A stretch of DNA of 64,000 bases, taken from positions 1 through 64,000 of the forward strand of contig CADCHN010000002.1 of NCBI GenBank assembly GCA_902801295.1, given 5' to 3'. The position numbers were made by a program, and so were the translations under genes. The notes under the pieces are model-generated. The model had not been told where the DNA came from. It did not search any database and saw only the letters and a program-made list of their open reading frames with translations. Source of the DNA: Oscillospiraceae bacterium. Lineage in GTDB: Bacteria; Bacillota; Clostridia; Oscillospirales; Oscillospiraceae. Below, one piece after another: positions 32,672 to 41,205 of the stretch; position 1 is the stretch's first letter, and every line of letters begins with the position of its first letter.

Positions 32672-33972
32672 GTGTTTCCCTCCACAGAGTTGATAAAACC
32701 GCTGCGCCTGGAATCCTCTTTCTCTTGGATCAGACTGAAGATAACAGGCATGAGTATGAAAATCTGAATGCCTACGGTCGCTTCATATACGCTGGACACG
32801 ATGGCGTTCAGAACAAAAATCAGAAGGATCACCAACATTTGCCGCATCAGTGGGGTTTTGCGCCGAACTCCCGAGCAGGACAGGATCTGCCTCATCATAC
32901 TCCAAGTCATGGGAAGCCAGATCAGCATGCCGAGCAATCCGTAGCGTGCGCAATCGTCGATATAATCGCTGTGGTTGCCGATGATCTCATTGGTTTCCCT
33001 GTGATCGCCGGCGCCGAACAGGAAGTGACCGACAGAAGAAAACCAGGTTTTGACGCTCTGCAGATGGAGTTCCAGCCTGGCGGCCATTGTACCGTCTTCC
33101 TCAGTAGTTTTGGTCAAAAGAAAGACCTTGATCTGCTCAAATCTTAAATGGAGCCGCGGAGAATGAACGATTCTGTCCAACAGATCAATGACAGGGATGA
33201 AGTTGGCAAACAAAAGCAATAAGGCAATGATGATGAATAGTGTGATAAGCAGCCGCTTGCCTGTGTTCTTTTGGTGAAACAGGGCGATCAGCGGAAGCAT
33301 GAAAATGGCCAGCCCCAGAATGATCATTCTTTGGGCAATACGCGCAATAAACAAAAGATTGAATGCAATGAACAAAACGGTTCCGATTTTCAGCAGAGGT
33401 TTTTTCGTATGTAAAAACACCACGAAAAGAATACCGGAAAGAAAGAGGATGGAAGACACATAAGTCGTGTTGACGGAGTTAGTTGTAAATCGCTCCCATT
33501 GGAATAGGTGTACAAACACGGATGCACCGTACTGGCGGAACAAGCGAATGTTATCAAAAAGCGTGAAGAGCATGCTCATGAGGATAACCGCAACCAGAAA
33601 CAGTTTCTGCCGGCGCGTCAGATGTTCTGCTGTAATCAGCATGGTCAGGAAAAAGAAAAAGAACTTAACGGTAGTCGAATAATAGGCGAGTTCCGCAGAG
33701 GAAACGGATAAGAGCTTATATGCCAGAAGCAGGAGAAAATAAAAGCCCAACCAAGAAATCGCCTTGATTTTTTCCGGCGCAAGTTTCCCAACGACAGAAA
33801 TGATACAAAAAGAGAACAGTAGAACCAGGCCGTAAAAAAGCAGATTGGGAACATTCCTTGCCCATATGGGAACATTTGAGATAATAATCAGCAGCCCCAG
33901 GATCAATACGGGGAAATCCCCAATGCTGACTTTTCCGCCTACAATATTAGTCTTGCGTAAAACGATGTTCAT
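32668..33972 (-). CDS. Wzy-type O-antigen/capsule polymerase
   Basis: This 434-residue protein has about ten to twelve membrane helices and one large extracytoplasmic loop (about residues 265-345, including RLELHLQSVKTWFSSVGHFLFGAGDHRETN and HSDYIDDCARYGLLG as separate motifs). The loop and its HSDYID motif are typical of Wzy/WaaL proteins, which polymerise lipid-linked repeats outside the membrane. ATG 33972 follows AGGA by six bases; a TTG six bases upstream is less likely. With Wzx and Wzz-like proteins it makes a Wzy-dependent export pathway. Confidence 0.88.
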   Translation of the reverse strand: MNIVLRKTNIVGGKVSIGDFPVLILGLLIIISNVPIWARNVPNLLFYGLVLLFSFCIISVVGKLAPEKIKAISWLGFYFLLLLAYKLLSVSSAELAYYSTTVKFFFFFLTMLITAEHLTRRQKLFLVAVILMSMLFTLFDNIRLFRQYGASVFVHLFQWERFTTNSVNTTYVSSILFLSGILFVVFLHTKKPLLKIGTVLFIAFNLLFIARIAQRMIILGLAIFMLPLIALFHQKNTGKRLLITLFIIIALLLLFANFIPVIDLLDRIVHSPRLHLRFEQIKVFLLTKTTEEDGTMAARLELHLQSVKTWFSSVGHFLFGAGDHRETNEIIGNHSDYIDDCARYGLLGMLIWLPMTWSMMRQILSCSGVRRKTPLMRQMLVILLIFVLNAIVSSVYEATVGIQIFILMPVIFSLIQEKEDSRRSGFINSVEGNT

Positions 33973-34014
33973 TTGCAATCCTCAGTAGTAATTCGATACG
34001 GTTCGTGCAGCATC

Positions 34015-34057
34015 AGCTGCCTCCGCAGCGATAGTAAAAAGCAGCGGAGAGTCAGCT
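34015..34057 (-). other. Intercistronic hairpin before wzy
   Basis: AGCTG (34015-34019) with CAGCT (34053-34057) and CTCCGC (34021-34026) with GCGGAG (34044-34049) make an 11-bp interrupted stem in the 136-base gap between the ATP-grasp gene and wzy. There is no clear T-run. It may tune transcription or stability within the long operon. Confidence 0.4.
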
Positions 34058-34108
34058 CCGGTCTGCAAAGATTCCTAGCATGAGCTGGGGCATACCGTCA
34101 AAATGAAA

Positions 34109-35125
34109 TCAGTTGCGAAGGGAGGAACTGACCTTTAACAGGGGAGAATCATCTTCCAATTGACCGATAACAACACTGTCGTACATCATCATGACTACGT
34201 TTTCGCTGTACTGACCAATGATGCTTTCGTTTTCGTTCCCTTTCAGATTGTTTTCGATCAGCTTAATAAAGTCCACTCCGGCGCCGTAAGCGTGCAGATA
34301 AGCGCCTCCGAACCGCGGATTGATCTCGGATAAATAATACTCTCCATCCTTATAGAAGAAATCCGCATCAATGGGACCGTTGAACTGGAAGCAGCGCAAG
34401 GAATCTTTGATGAAAGCAAATAGTTTTTCATCCTTGAAGGAAATCGTCTTGTTTGCACCGCCGATAGTCGTTGAGATCTTTTTCTTGGAAAAAATGGCGA
34501 CCGGCTGATGAGATACAGTGTCTATGTATACGTCCGCATCCAGATCAAAGCAACCGTCTCCGGCCATGTATTCCTGCGCGATCAGTCCGGGGTCTTGCTC
34601 AAAGGCTGCATACAGGCTTTCAACATCGGAGATTTTTCTGGCGCCGACGCTTCCGCTGCCGGTGCGTGGCTTAACAAAAACGGGAAGGGTAACAAGCCCA
34701 CTGTCCAAAGCTTCCTTTACCTCGGAAAAAGTACCCCAGGTCCGCACGGTTCTGATGTTGTGGGCTTCCAGGTATTTGAACATCTCGTATTTGTCAAAGC
34801 AAATGCGCGCGCTTTCTTTGTAGGGGGCCAGAACTTCCACACCGACGGCGGAAAAACGCTCCCGATGATCTGCCAGCAGGCTGATTTCGGGGTCGATGAA
34901 GGTCGTGACGGCTTGGATAAGCTCATTCCTGCATATGTCCAATATAGTATCGATATAATCCGGATCAGTAATCCTGGGAACGATGTACTGCTTGTCGGCC
35001 AAATAGAGTGCAGGAGCAAAGGGGCTGTTGTCTGTGGCGATAATACGGGAGCCGGGCTCCATCGACTGCCTGAAGTCCTTGATCAATTCGCCGCGGCGGC
35101 CAACGCTCAGCATTAAAAAGTTCAT
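34109..35125 (-). CDS. ATP-grasp ligase of the glycan locus
   Basis: This 338-residue protein resembles carbamoyl-phosphate-synthase-type ATP-grasp enzymes: Rossmann-like N terminus (FLMLSVGRRGELIKDF), PVFVKPRTGSGSVGA (ATP loop), LIAQEYMAGDGCFDLD and the Mg-binding IDADFFYKDGEYYLSEINPRFGG. It should ligate a carboxylate to an amine via acyl-phosphate. One base separates its start from the PLP-decarboxylase stop, so decarboxylated amine and ligase may act in sequence to place an amine-derived substituent on the glycan. The substrates are unknown. Confidence 0.8.
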   Translation of the reverse strand: MNFLMLSVGRRGELIKDFRQSMEPGSRIIATDNSPFAPALYLADKQYIVPRITDPDYIDTILDICRNELIQAVTTFIDPEISLLADHRERFSAVGVEVLAPYKESARICFDKYEMFKYLEAHNIRTVRTWGTFSEVKEALDSGLVTLPVFVKPRTGSGSVGARKISDVESLYAAFEQDPGLIAQEYMAGDGCFDLDADVYIDTVSHQPVAIFSKKKISTTIGGANKTISFKDEKLFAFIKDSLRCFQFNGPIDADFFYKDGEYYLSEINPRFGGAYLHAYGAGVDFIKLIENNLKGNENESIIGQYSENVVMMMYDSVVIGQLEDDSPLLKVSSSLRN

Positions 35126-35126
35126 A

Positions 35127-36299
35127 TTACAGTGTCTCCATTTTATAGTATTCTTCCATGGTCATTTGCCTGCGGACCAGATGGATGCCGCTTGCATTAT
35201 TAACATAAACGGGTGGGAAGGGTCTGATAAACGGCCCTCCAAAGGTAACCGTGTAATTGCCGACCCGGTAATAAACCACATGGTCGCCGACGCTTAATGC
35301 CGGCTCATTCTCTATGATCATCATTCTGTCATGATCCATGCAGGTATAGCCGCAGATCACCTGACGGGGATGAATCTTTTCGTCGGCGTCAGTTGTGTAC
35401 ATATATCTCTTCTTTATCCAAAGAGGGTCAATATGAATACGGCTTCCGTCCGTTGTGACAATCCGGCCGTGCATGGTATCCTTGACGTCCAGGACAGAAG
35501 TATGTAGTTCAATGGCAGAGCCGATCGCAGCGGAACCCGGTTCGATAATCAGCTTTGTCCGCGAGATATCGATGACGTCTTCAAGCTCGCCCCTTATCGC
35601 ATCAATATACTCCTCGGGCGTGGCCTTACCGGGAACTCCGCCGAAAAAGCCGCCTCCGATGTCTATGTATGACGGCCGGATCCGGCTTTTCCTGATAATG
35701 GCGGCGGCATAGGCTGCAATGGAACGGTATACGCCGACGGATCTGGTGATGGAATTGACATGCAAATGGAAACCGATCGGCTTCTGTCCATAAACTCGCG
35801 TCAGGGCTTCAATCGCATGAGCGAGCTCTCCGTTTTCCTCGCAGAAGCCAAAACGAAAGCCGTCCTCCTGATACCCGACGTCAGCGGATTCGAAAATGGA
35901 CGGATTAACATTTATACGCACGCCGATTTCCCCGTTCAGAGCCGGCTTTTCCTTTGCAATGAAATCAAGTTCGTGCTTGGAGTCAATATTGACGACAGCG
36001 CCGCCGTCGAAAGCCTTTTTTAAATATTGATTTGATTTAATGGGGCCGTTGAATACGATCCTGTCGGCAGAATATCCTGACAGCAGCGCCAGCTGAAATT
36101 CCTCATCCGAGACAACTTCTGCATAGACGCCGTGCTCATTCATCCATTTCAGAATCCAGGGGAGGGAGTTCGTCTTTACGGAGTATGCAATAACAGAATT
36201 CGGCCATATGCTGTTCAGAGCCTCTTGAAAGCCCTGAATATTCTGGGCAAGAAGGTTTTCTTGAATGAAAAAATAAGGAGTCTTTAATGATTCGTTCAT
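35127..36299 (-). CDS. Fold-type III PLP-dependent amino acid decarboxylase
   Basis: This 390-residue enzyme is of the diaminopimelate/ornithine decarboxylase family: VIAYSVKTN contains the PLP lysine, NPSIFESAD and GFHLHVNS line the barrel, YIDIGGGFFGG binds the PLP phosphate, and CGYTCMDHD is the second-site cysteine region. It decarboxylates an amino acid, possibly one attached to a carrier. The start overlaps the sugar-transferase stop as ATGA. Placement in a surface-glycan operon suggests synthesis of an amine that is then ligated by the adjacent ATP-grasp enzyme. Confidence 0.85.
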   Translation of the reverse strand: MNESLKTPYFFIQENLLAQNIQGFQEALNSIWPNSVIAYSVKTNSLPWILKWMNEHGVYAEVVSDEEFQLALLSGYSADRIVFNGPIKSNQYLKKAFDGGAVVNIDSKHELDFIAKEKPALNGEIGVRINVNPSIFESADVGYQEDGFRFGFCEENGELAHAIEALTRVYGQKPIGFHLHVNSITRSVGVYRSIAAYAAAIIRKSRIRPSYIDIGGGFFGGVPGKATPEEYIDAIRGELEDVIDISRTKLIIEPGSAAIGSAIELHTSVLDVKDTMHGRIVTTDGSRIHIDPLWIKKRYMYTTDADEKIHPRQVICGYTCMDHDRMMIIENEPALSVGDHVVYYRVGNYTVTFGGPFIRPFPPVYVNNASGIHLVRRQMTMEEYYKMETL

Positions 36300-36949
36300 C
36301 TTGAGCTTCTTTCCTGGTCAAGGTAAGTCTCCACAACGTCTGTGTCAACCGCGATATCTTCCTTGGCAAATACCTTTTTGATCGTTTTGAAAATGATTTT
36401 CAGGTCTCCCAAAAAGCTGATATTGTTCACATACTCGACATCATATGCCAAGCGCTGCTCCCATTTGACAAGATTTCTTCCGTTGACCTGAGCCAGACCG
36501 GAAAGTCCCGGTCTGACGTCGTGCCTGTGCCGTTCCTCCTCCGTGTAATAGGGAAGGTACTGAACCAGCAAAGGGCGCGGCCCAATCAAAGACATATCGC
36601 CTTTCAGAATGTTGAATGCCTCCGGGATTTCATCCAGACTGGTACTCCGAAGCCAGGCTCCGAACGGAGTCAATCTGACGCTGTCCGGCAACAATACTCC
36701 GTTTTCATCCCTGGCGTCCGTCATGGTTCTAAATTTATACAGACGAAAGATACGTTCTTTACCTGTTTTGGGATCAATCATTCCGGGACGGTCCTGCATA
36801 AAAAGAACTGGCGAACCGAGCTTTATCCTGACCATTACGGCTATGATGGCGTACAGCCAGGCAAACAGAATAATGACCAGCAGAGAACAGACGATATCGA
36901 ACAGCCGCTTGAAAATCAGAGCATAAAGGCCTTTTCTCCGTTTTTCCAT
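36296..36949 (-). CDS. Initiating sugar-phosphate transferase (PglC/WcaJ-type small PGT)
   Basis: This 217-residue monotopic phosphoglycosyl transferase has one N-terminal membrane-inserted helix (RLFDIVCSLLVIILFAW), the conserved YKFRTMTDA, the Asp-Glu dyad in STSLDEIPEAFNIL and IGPRPLL, and the C-terminal RPGLSGLAQVNGRN. It transfers a sugar-1-phosphate from a UDP-sugar to undecaprenyl phosphate, starting the lipid-linked repeat. The size equals the catalytic core of PglC. The aminotransferase gene before it suggests a 4-amino or bacillosamine-type starting sugar. Confidence 0.93.
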   Translation of the reverse strand: MEKRRKGLYALIFKRLFDIVCSLLVIILFAWLYAIIAVMVRIKLGSPVLFMQDRPGMIDPKTGKERIFRLYKFRTMTDARDENGVLLPDSVRLTPFGAWLRSTSLDEIPEAFNILKGDMSLIGPRPLLVQYLPYYTEEERHRHDVRPGLSGLAQVNGRNLVKWEQRLAYDVEYVNNISFLGDLKIIFKTIKKVFAKEDIAVDTDVVETYLDQERSSR

Positions 36950-36967
36950 AAATGAACTCCAGTCCTG

Positions 36968-38278
36968 TTATTGAAAACAAGCCTTAATGATATCAATAAT
37001 GACATCCTGCTGCGCAGGGGTCATCTTGTTGTCGCTCGGCAGACACAGGCCGCGACGGAAAATGTCTGCACCGACATCAATGCCGGAACCGCTGATATAC
37101 GCATTGGTCTTGCCGCGTCCGTTGCCTTCAAGCGTCACAAAAGCGTTTGTGCGGTAGATCGGCTGCATGTGCATCGGCTTCCAGATAGGACGGCCCTCCG
37201 CGTTGAAGGCGGCGATCGCATCCAGAATTTCGTGCGGAGAACTCTTCCCGCTTTCGTGCCGGTACAGGTAATCGTGGTCGCCCCGAACCATGGGAGCCAT
37301 CGCGTCCTCATTGATGATCAGGCAGCTCAGCCAGAAATTGGGGACGGATTTTTCCGCATCATACGGATTCATTTTCACCGGCAGATCCTTCAGACCCTCC
37401 CGGTAACGCTCATAGATGGCGCGCTTTTGCGCGATGTGCTCGGTAAGATAAGGAATCTGGCCGCGGACAACGCCGGCAATGATGTTGCTCATGCGGTAGT
37501 TGTAGCCGATTTCCTCGTGCTGATACCAGGGGGCGGCTTCGCGGGACTGCGTGCTCCATTTGCGCGCTTTGTCGGCGTCCTCTTTGGAGTCGGTCAGGAA
37601 CATGCCGCCGGCCGAGCCGGTGATGATCTTGTTGCCGTTGAAGGAGATGCAGTTATAGTCACCGAGCGTTCCGGTCTCTACCCACTGACCGTTCAGCAGA
37701 TATTTGGCGCCCAGAGACTCCGCCGCGTCCTCAACGATCAGCGCGCCATGGCGCGCACAGATGGCCCGGATCTCCTCCAGCTTGCCGGGGGTGCCGTAGA
37801 GATGCGCGACAACCACCAGGCGAACCTCCGGGTATTGCTCGAAGGCTTTTTCCAGCGCCTCCGGGCTCATATTCCAGGTGTCATACTCCGTATCGATAAA
37901 GACGGCTTCGCCGTCCTCATAGGCAACCGGGTTGATGGAGGCATCAAAGGTCATGTCCGAGCAGAACACCCGGTGCCCGGCCAGGGTGCCGCGATCGGGA
38001 CGCGCCTGTCCATACAGCTTTTCTCCGGCCAGCTTGGTGGCCAGATGAAGAGCGGCAGTGCCGGCAGACAGAGCGACAGCGTACTTCACACCGACGTATT
38101 CCGCCATCTGGCGTTCAACTTCGTTGATGTTTTCGCCAATGGTGGAAACCCAGTTGGTTTGAATCGCATGATCCACCCACTGCTGTTCGTCTCCGTGCAT
38201 GGTTGGGCTGCTCAGCCAGACCTTGCTTTCAAACGGCTCAATGCCTGCAAATCTCGGATCGGTCAAGTAATTGTACAT
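36968..38278 (-). CDS. DegT/DnrJ/EryC1/StrS sugar aminotransferase (PglE-like)
   Basis: This 436-residue PLP aminotransferase is the first gene of the locus. Landmarks are WVSTIGENINEVE, AVALSAGTAALHLA, LIVEDAAESLGAKY (PLP Asp) and ISFNGNKIITGSAGGM with the Schiff-base lysine. It resembles enzymes that aminate UDP-4-keto-6-deoxy-GlcNAc, the route to bacillosamine-type sugars used by PglC-type transferases, and the next gene encodes such a transferase. The dehydratase partner (PglF) is not in the window. A strong promoter lies about 100 bases upstream. Confidence 0.9.
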   Translation of the reverse strand: MYNYLTDPRFAGIEPFESKVWLSSPTMHGDEQQWVDHAIQTNWVSTIGENINEVERQMAEYVGVKYAVALSAGTAALHLATKLAGEKLYGQARPDRGTLAGHRVFCSDMTFDASINPVAYEDGEAVFIDTEYDTWNMSPEALEKAFEQYPEVRLVVVAHLYGTPGKLEEIRAICARHGALIVEDAAESLGAKYLLNGQWVETGTLGDYNCISFNGNKIITGSAGGMFLTDSKEDADKARKWSTQSREAAPWYQHEEIGYNYRMSNIIAGVVRGQIPYLTEHIAQKRAIYERYREGLKDLPVKMNPYDAEKSVPNFWLSCLIINEDAMAPMVRGDHDYLYRHESGKSSPHEILDAIAAFNAEGRPIWKPMHMQPIYRTNAFVTLEGNGRGKTNAYISGSGIDVGADIFRRGLCLPSDNKMTPAQQDVIIDIIKACFQ

Positions 38279-38376
38279 ACAAATCCCTCTGTTCTATGGT
38301 AAGCGCTGCGTCTTGTTTTCTCGGCGCCATACGATTTGATGAGATTAACATTTAAAGATCAACACTAATTCACGTC

Positions 38377-38405
38377 AGTATACCATATTCATGGAAGGAT
38401 ATCAA
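38377..38405 (-). promoter_or_regulatory. Promoter of the polysaccharide operon
   Basis: TTGATA (-35, 38400-38405) and TATACT (-10, 38377-38382, preceded by TGG) are 17 bases apart on the minus strand. The leader to the first gene is ~90 bases. With the divergent LOG-gene promoter it accounts for the 300-base gap 38279-38578, which holds no gene; an imperfect hairpin of AAAGC/GCTTT and TGCTC/GAGCA (38418-38452) lies between the two promoters. Confidence 0.75.
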
Positions 38406-38507
38406 CAAAAACCGATCAAAAAGCAGCGTGCTCTGCAGGAGCAGCGCTTTTCCGAAGCCGTTTTCTGCAGAAAGCATGCCGTTTGCGCTTTCTTTTCGGA
38501 TGATTTA

Positions 38508-38516
38508 TGGTATAAT
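38508..38516 (+). promoter_or_regulatory. Extended -10 promoter of the LOG-family gene
   Basis: TGGTATAAT (38508-38516) is a perfect extended -10 element 63 bases before the start codon. No matching -35 at the right distance is seen, which is usual for extended -10 promoters. Confidence 0.6.
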
Positions 38517-38578
38517 GAATCATAACTTTGCTGCGAATTTCAAACGAAAGAAGTCTAATCTTCCGTGAGGAGAATAAT

Positions 38579-39160
38579 ATGAAAATCTGTGTGTTTGCGG
38601 CCTCCAGCGATCATCTGGATGGTGTTTACCTCGAGGCGGCCGAGAGGGTGGGCCGGCTGCTCGGACAGGGCGGCCATACGCTGATCTTCGGTGGTGGGCA
38701 GACCGGCCTGATGGGCGCCTGCGCCCGCGGCGCGACCGAGAACGGGGCGGAGATCATCGGCATTGCGCCGCGCTTTTTCGATGAGCCCGGCGTGCTGTAC
38801 GAGCGATGCAGCCGCTTTGTCTGGACGGACTCCATGGCCGAGCGGAAAACGGCGATGGAAGAGGAAGCGGACGGCTTTCTGGTGCTGCCCGGCGGCATCG
38901 GCACGATGGAGGAGTATTTCGAGGTGCTGACGCTGCGACAGCTGGGGCGCCACGCAAAGCCCATCGCGCTGCTGAATACGGCGGGCTATTTTGACTCCCT
39001 GGCCGCCTTCCTGCGGGCGATGGTCGACAAAGGCTTTGCCGGGCACGAGGTCCCGGCGCTCTCGCCGCTCTGCGGTTCGCCGGAGGAGGCGCTGCGCGCA
39101 CTGATGGATGCGCCGCGCTGCGCTCCGCGCGGCATTTCCAAAGCCGACTACTTCCGCTGA
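38579..39160 (+). CDS. LOG family protein (nucleoside 5'-monophosphate phosphoribohydrolase)
   Basis: This 193-residue Rossmann-fold protein carries both LOG signatures: GGGQTGLMG near residue 38 and PGGIGTMEEYFE near residue 100. Family members hydrolyse nucleoside 5'-monophosphates (cytokinin riboside monophosphate in plants and some bacteria) to free base and ribose 5-phosphate. The ATG at 38579 follows GTGAGGAG by six bases; the 17 upstream in-frame codons are ignored. It stands alone between its promoter and a hairpin terminator. Confidence 0.9.
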   Translation: MKICVFAASSDHLDGVYLEAAERVGRLLGQGGHTLIFGGGQTGLMGACARGATENGAEIIGIAPRFFDEPGVLYERCSRFVWTDSMAERKTAMEEEADGFLVLPGGIGTMEEYFEVLTLRQLGRHAKPIALLNTAGYFDSLAAFLRAMVDKGFAGHEVPALSPLCGSPEEALRALMDAPRCAPRGISKADYFR

Positions 39161-39179
39161 ATCCATCATTCCATACGAA

Positions 39180-39213
39180 AAACCGGCCGGAAAACGAATG
39201 ATCCGGTCGGTTT
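39180..39213 (+). terminator. Terminator after the LOG-family gene
   Basis: AAACCGGCCGG (39180-39190) pairs with CCGGTCGGTTT (39203-39213) with one G-T pair, followed by CTTC. It lies 20 bases past the stop. Confidence 0.6.
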
Positions 39214-39260
39214 CTTCACATCCTGACGAGGAGAGAATAGAATGGTCGGGAGGTGGAAAA

Positions 39261-40295
39261 ATGGAAGAAGCTTATTTTCTCGGCGCAAACAGCCGCGCGG
39301 GCTTTGCCTCGCTCTACCGGTTTTTCGCGTCCGCGCCGGGCGACACGCTGCACGTCGTCAAGGGCGGGCCGGGGACCGGTAAATCCGGCTTCATGCGCCG
39401 CATTGCGGCGGCTGCCGGGGAACGCGGCCTTGCCGTGGAGACGGTGCTCTGTTCGGGCGACCCGGACTCCCTCGACGGCGTGTACATTCCCGCGCTGCGC
39501 CAGGGCTGGGTGGACGGCACCGCACCGCACACGATCGACCCGGCGCACTTCGGCGCGGACGGGGACTATGTGGATCTGGGCCGCTTTTGCCGTCTGCCGC
39601 TGAGTGACGCCGATCGGGCGCGGGTGCTGACGCTGAACGAGGCATACAAGGGACGCTATGCCGCCGCCTACCGCTGGCTGGCAGCGGCGGGCGCGCTGCG
39701 GGACGCGGTCGCACCGGCGCCGCTGCCGGAGGAGACGGAGAAGAAGCTGCGGCGGCGCATCCGCGGGATTTTGCAGCGCCAGGCGCCGCGCGGCAGCGGT
39801 GGAGGAGAGCGTTCGCGCTTTCTCTCCGCAATCAGCTGCCGGGGGCTGCTGCGCCTGAAGCTGACAGAGCGCTATACCCTTGTCTATCGCCTGGACGAGG
39901 GACGGGGTCTGGCGCCGCAGGCGCTGCGCATCGCCGCCGAGGAGACCGCCGCGCGCGGACTGGAGCGCATTCGCTGTCCCTCACCGCTCTCGCCCGGAGA
40001 GGCGGAGGGACTGCTGCTGCCGGAGGCGGGAATCGCGTTCCTGGCCGGGGAGCGCGGCGCGGAAAATGAGCGCAGCATCCATCTGGACGCGCTGCTGCCG
40101 CCGCCGGAGCGGGAGGAAAAGCTCGCACGGCGCCGCGCCGCCCAACTGCAGCGCAGTGCCCTGGAGGCAGCAACCGAGCAGCTGCGCCTGGCAAAGGAGC
40201 TGCACGACGAGCTCGAGGCCGTCTACCGGCCCTATATGGACTTTGCCGTGCTGACGGAGTTTACCGAGGAAACAGTCCGGTCGGTCTTTGCATAA
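39261..40295 (+). CDS. P-loop ATPase of the PRK06851 (spore-former) type
   Basis: This 344-residue protein has FLGANSRAGFASLYRFF at the N terminus, then Walker A VVKGGPGTGKSGFMRRI near residue 38, a CSGDPDSLDGVYIP strand that resembles a Walker B-like region, and a basic, alpha-helical middle. I associate it with PRK06851-type ATPases common in endospore-forming Firmicutes, whose role is unknown. Those proteins usually have a second P-loop domain; here the second half (from RYTLVYRL) lacks a clear second Walker A. ATG 39261 follows GGGAGGTGG. Very high GC, with an arginine- and alanine-rich helical C terminus. Confidence 0.65.
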   Translation: MEEAYFLGANSRAGFASLYRFFASAPGDTLHVVKGGPGTGKSGFMRRIAAAAGERGLAVETVLCSGDPDSLDGVYIPALRQGWVDGTAPHTIDPAHFGADGDYVDLGRFCRLPLSDADRARVLTLNEAYKGRYAAAYRWLAAAGALRDAVAPAPLPEETEKKLRRRIRGILQRQAPRGSGGGERSRFLSAISCRGLLRLKLTERYTLVYRLDEGRGLAPQALRIAAEETAARGLERIRCPSPLSPGEAEGLLLPEAGIAFLAGERGAENERSIHLDALLPPPEREEKLARRRAAQLQRSALEAATEQLRLAKELHDELEAVYRPYMDFAVLTEFTEETVRSVFA

Positions 40296-40331
40296 GAAAC
40301 CTCCCCTCGCCGCGGCGAGGGGAGGTTTCTT
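40294..40331. terminator. Bidirectional terminator
   Basis: A perfect 19+19-base inverted repeat (AAGAAACCTCCCCTCGCCG and its complement) directly joins the stops of the converging ATPase and lipase genes. It ends in TTTCTT in both directions. Confidence 0.85.
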
Positions 40332-41152
40332 CATAATCCGCGGTGTTTCAGATCTTCCAGAATCTTCACATAGACATCGACGATGTCGCTGACGCCGGAG
40401 CCGCGGCGCCGGGTGAGCGGCACGCGGCGCAGGTCGATGGCGTCGAGGTGCGAGATGCCGCGCCACCCGTTGGAACGAAGCAGCGTGCATGTTTCACCCC
40501 AGCGGGCGGAGTCCACGCTCACGAGTCCGTCGTTTTCGCCCTCAATGCGCCCGACGACGAAATTTGCGGTGGAGAGATTGATGTCGGAGAAAGGGTGAGC
40601 CATCACGCAGGCGTAGCTCTGGTAGAAGACACCCGGCACATCCGGGTTCCGGCGGTTGAATTCCGCCATATGTTCTGTCGTAAAGCCCTTGCAGACCTCC
40701 AGAAAGTCCGGCTTGCGGTCACCCACGAGACGGATCCAGTTGTTGACAGCAAAAGCCGCGAAGTTGAAGAGCCCCCGGGGAATGGCAAAGAGCCGATCCA
40801 CGGTCTTGGAGCCGCGGTGGGGCGTGGCGATCGTGGTGATGCTGGCGATCTTGTCGCCGAAGCCCAGGGATGAGGCCAGCATCCGAGCCTCGAGGCCGCC
40901 CTTGGAATGGGCGACGAGGTTCAGCTTTTCCGCGCCGGTCTCCCGCAGTATTTCCTCTGCGCGCTCTTTCAGCGCTGCGGCGTTGACCGCGGTAGCTGCC
41001 CAGCAATCCTGGTGCCCGTAGTAGAGCTGCGCGCCCTGCGCCTCAAGTACGCGCGGGATACGTCCCCAGTAGACCGGCCAGCGCAGGTCACGAAAGCCCG
41101 CGCCGTGGATCAGCAGCACGGGATATTTGGTTTGGCAGCGCGTGCCCGCCAT
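40331..41152 (-). CDS. Alpha/beta-hydrolase lipase
   Basis: This 273-residue protein has the lipase pattern PVLLIHGAGFRD (oxyanion HG), the nucleophile elbow LVAHSKGGLEAR, ITTIATPHRGS, and a late acidic residue and HLDAIDLRR histidine. It resembles bacterial triacylglycerol lipase/esterase-like enzymes such as LipA-type AHSxGG proteins (AHSKGG here). No signal peptide is seen, so it probably acts in the cytoplasm. ATG 41152 follows AGAGGTGAT; the 41 upstream codons belong to the terminator region of the DnaJ-domain gene. Confidence 0.85.
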   Translation of the reverse strand: MAGTRCQTKYPVLLIHGAGFRDLRWPVYWGRIPRVLEAQGAQLYYGHQDCWAATAVNAAALKERAEEILRETGAEKLNLVAHSKGGLEARMLASSLGFGDKIASITTIATPHRGSKTVDRLFAIPRGLFNFAAFAVNNWIRLVGDRKPDFLEVCKGFTTEHMAEFNRRNPDVPGVFYQSYACVMAHPFSDINLSTANFVVGRIEGENDGLVSVDSARWGETCTLLRSNGWRGISHLDAIDLRRVPLTRRRGSGVSDIVDVYVKILEDLKHRGL

Positions 41153-41177
41153 ACAATCACCTCTTTGAGAATAAAAA

Positions 41178-41204
41178 CCGCAGGGCGCGGAAACGGCCCT
41201 GCGG
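41178..41204 (-). terminator. Terminator after the DnaJ-domain gene
   Basis: CCGCAGGGC (41178-41186) and GCCCTGCGG (41196-41204) pair perfectly, followed on the minus strand by TTTTTATTCTC. It separates the three-gene group upstream from the lipase gene. Confidence 0.8.
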
Positions 41205-41205
41205 A

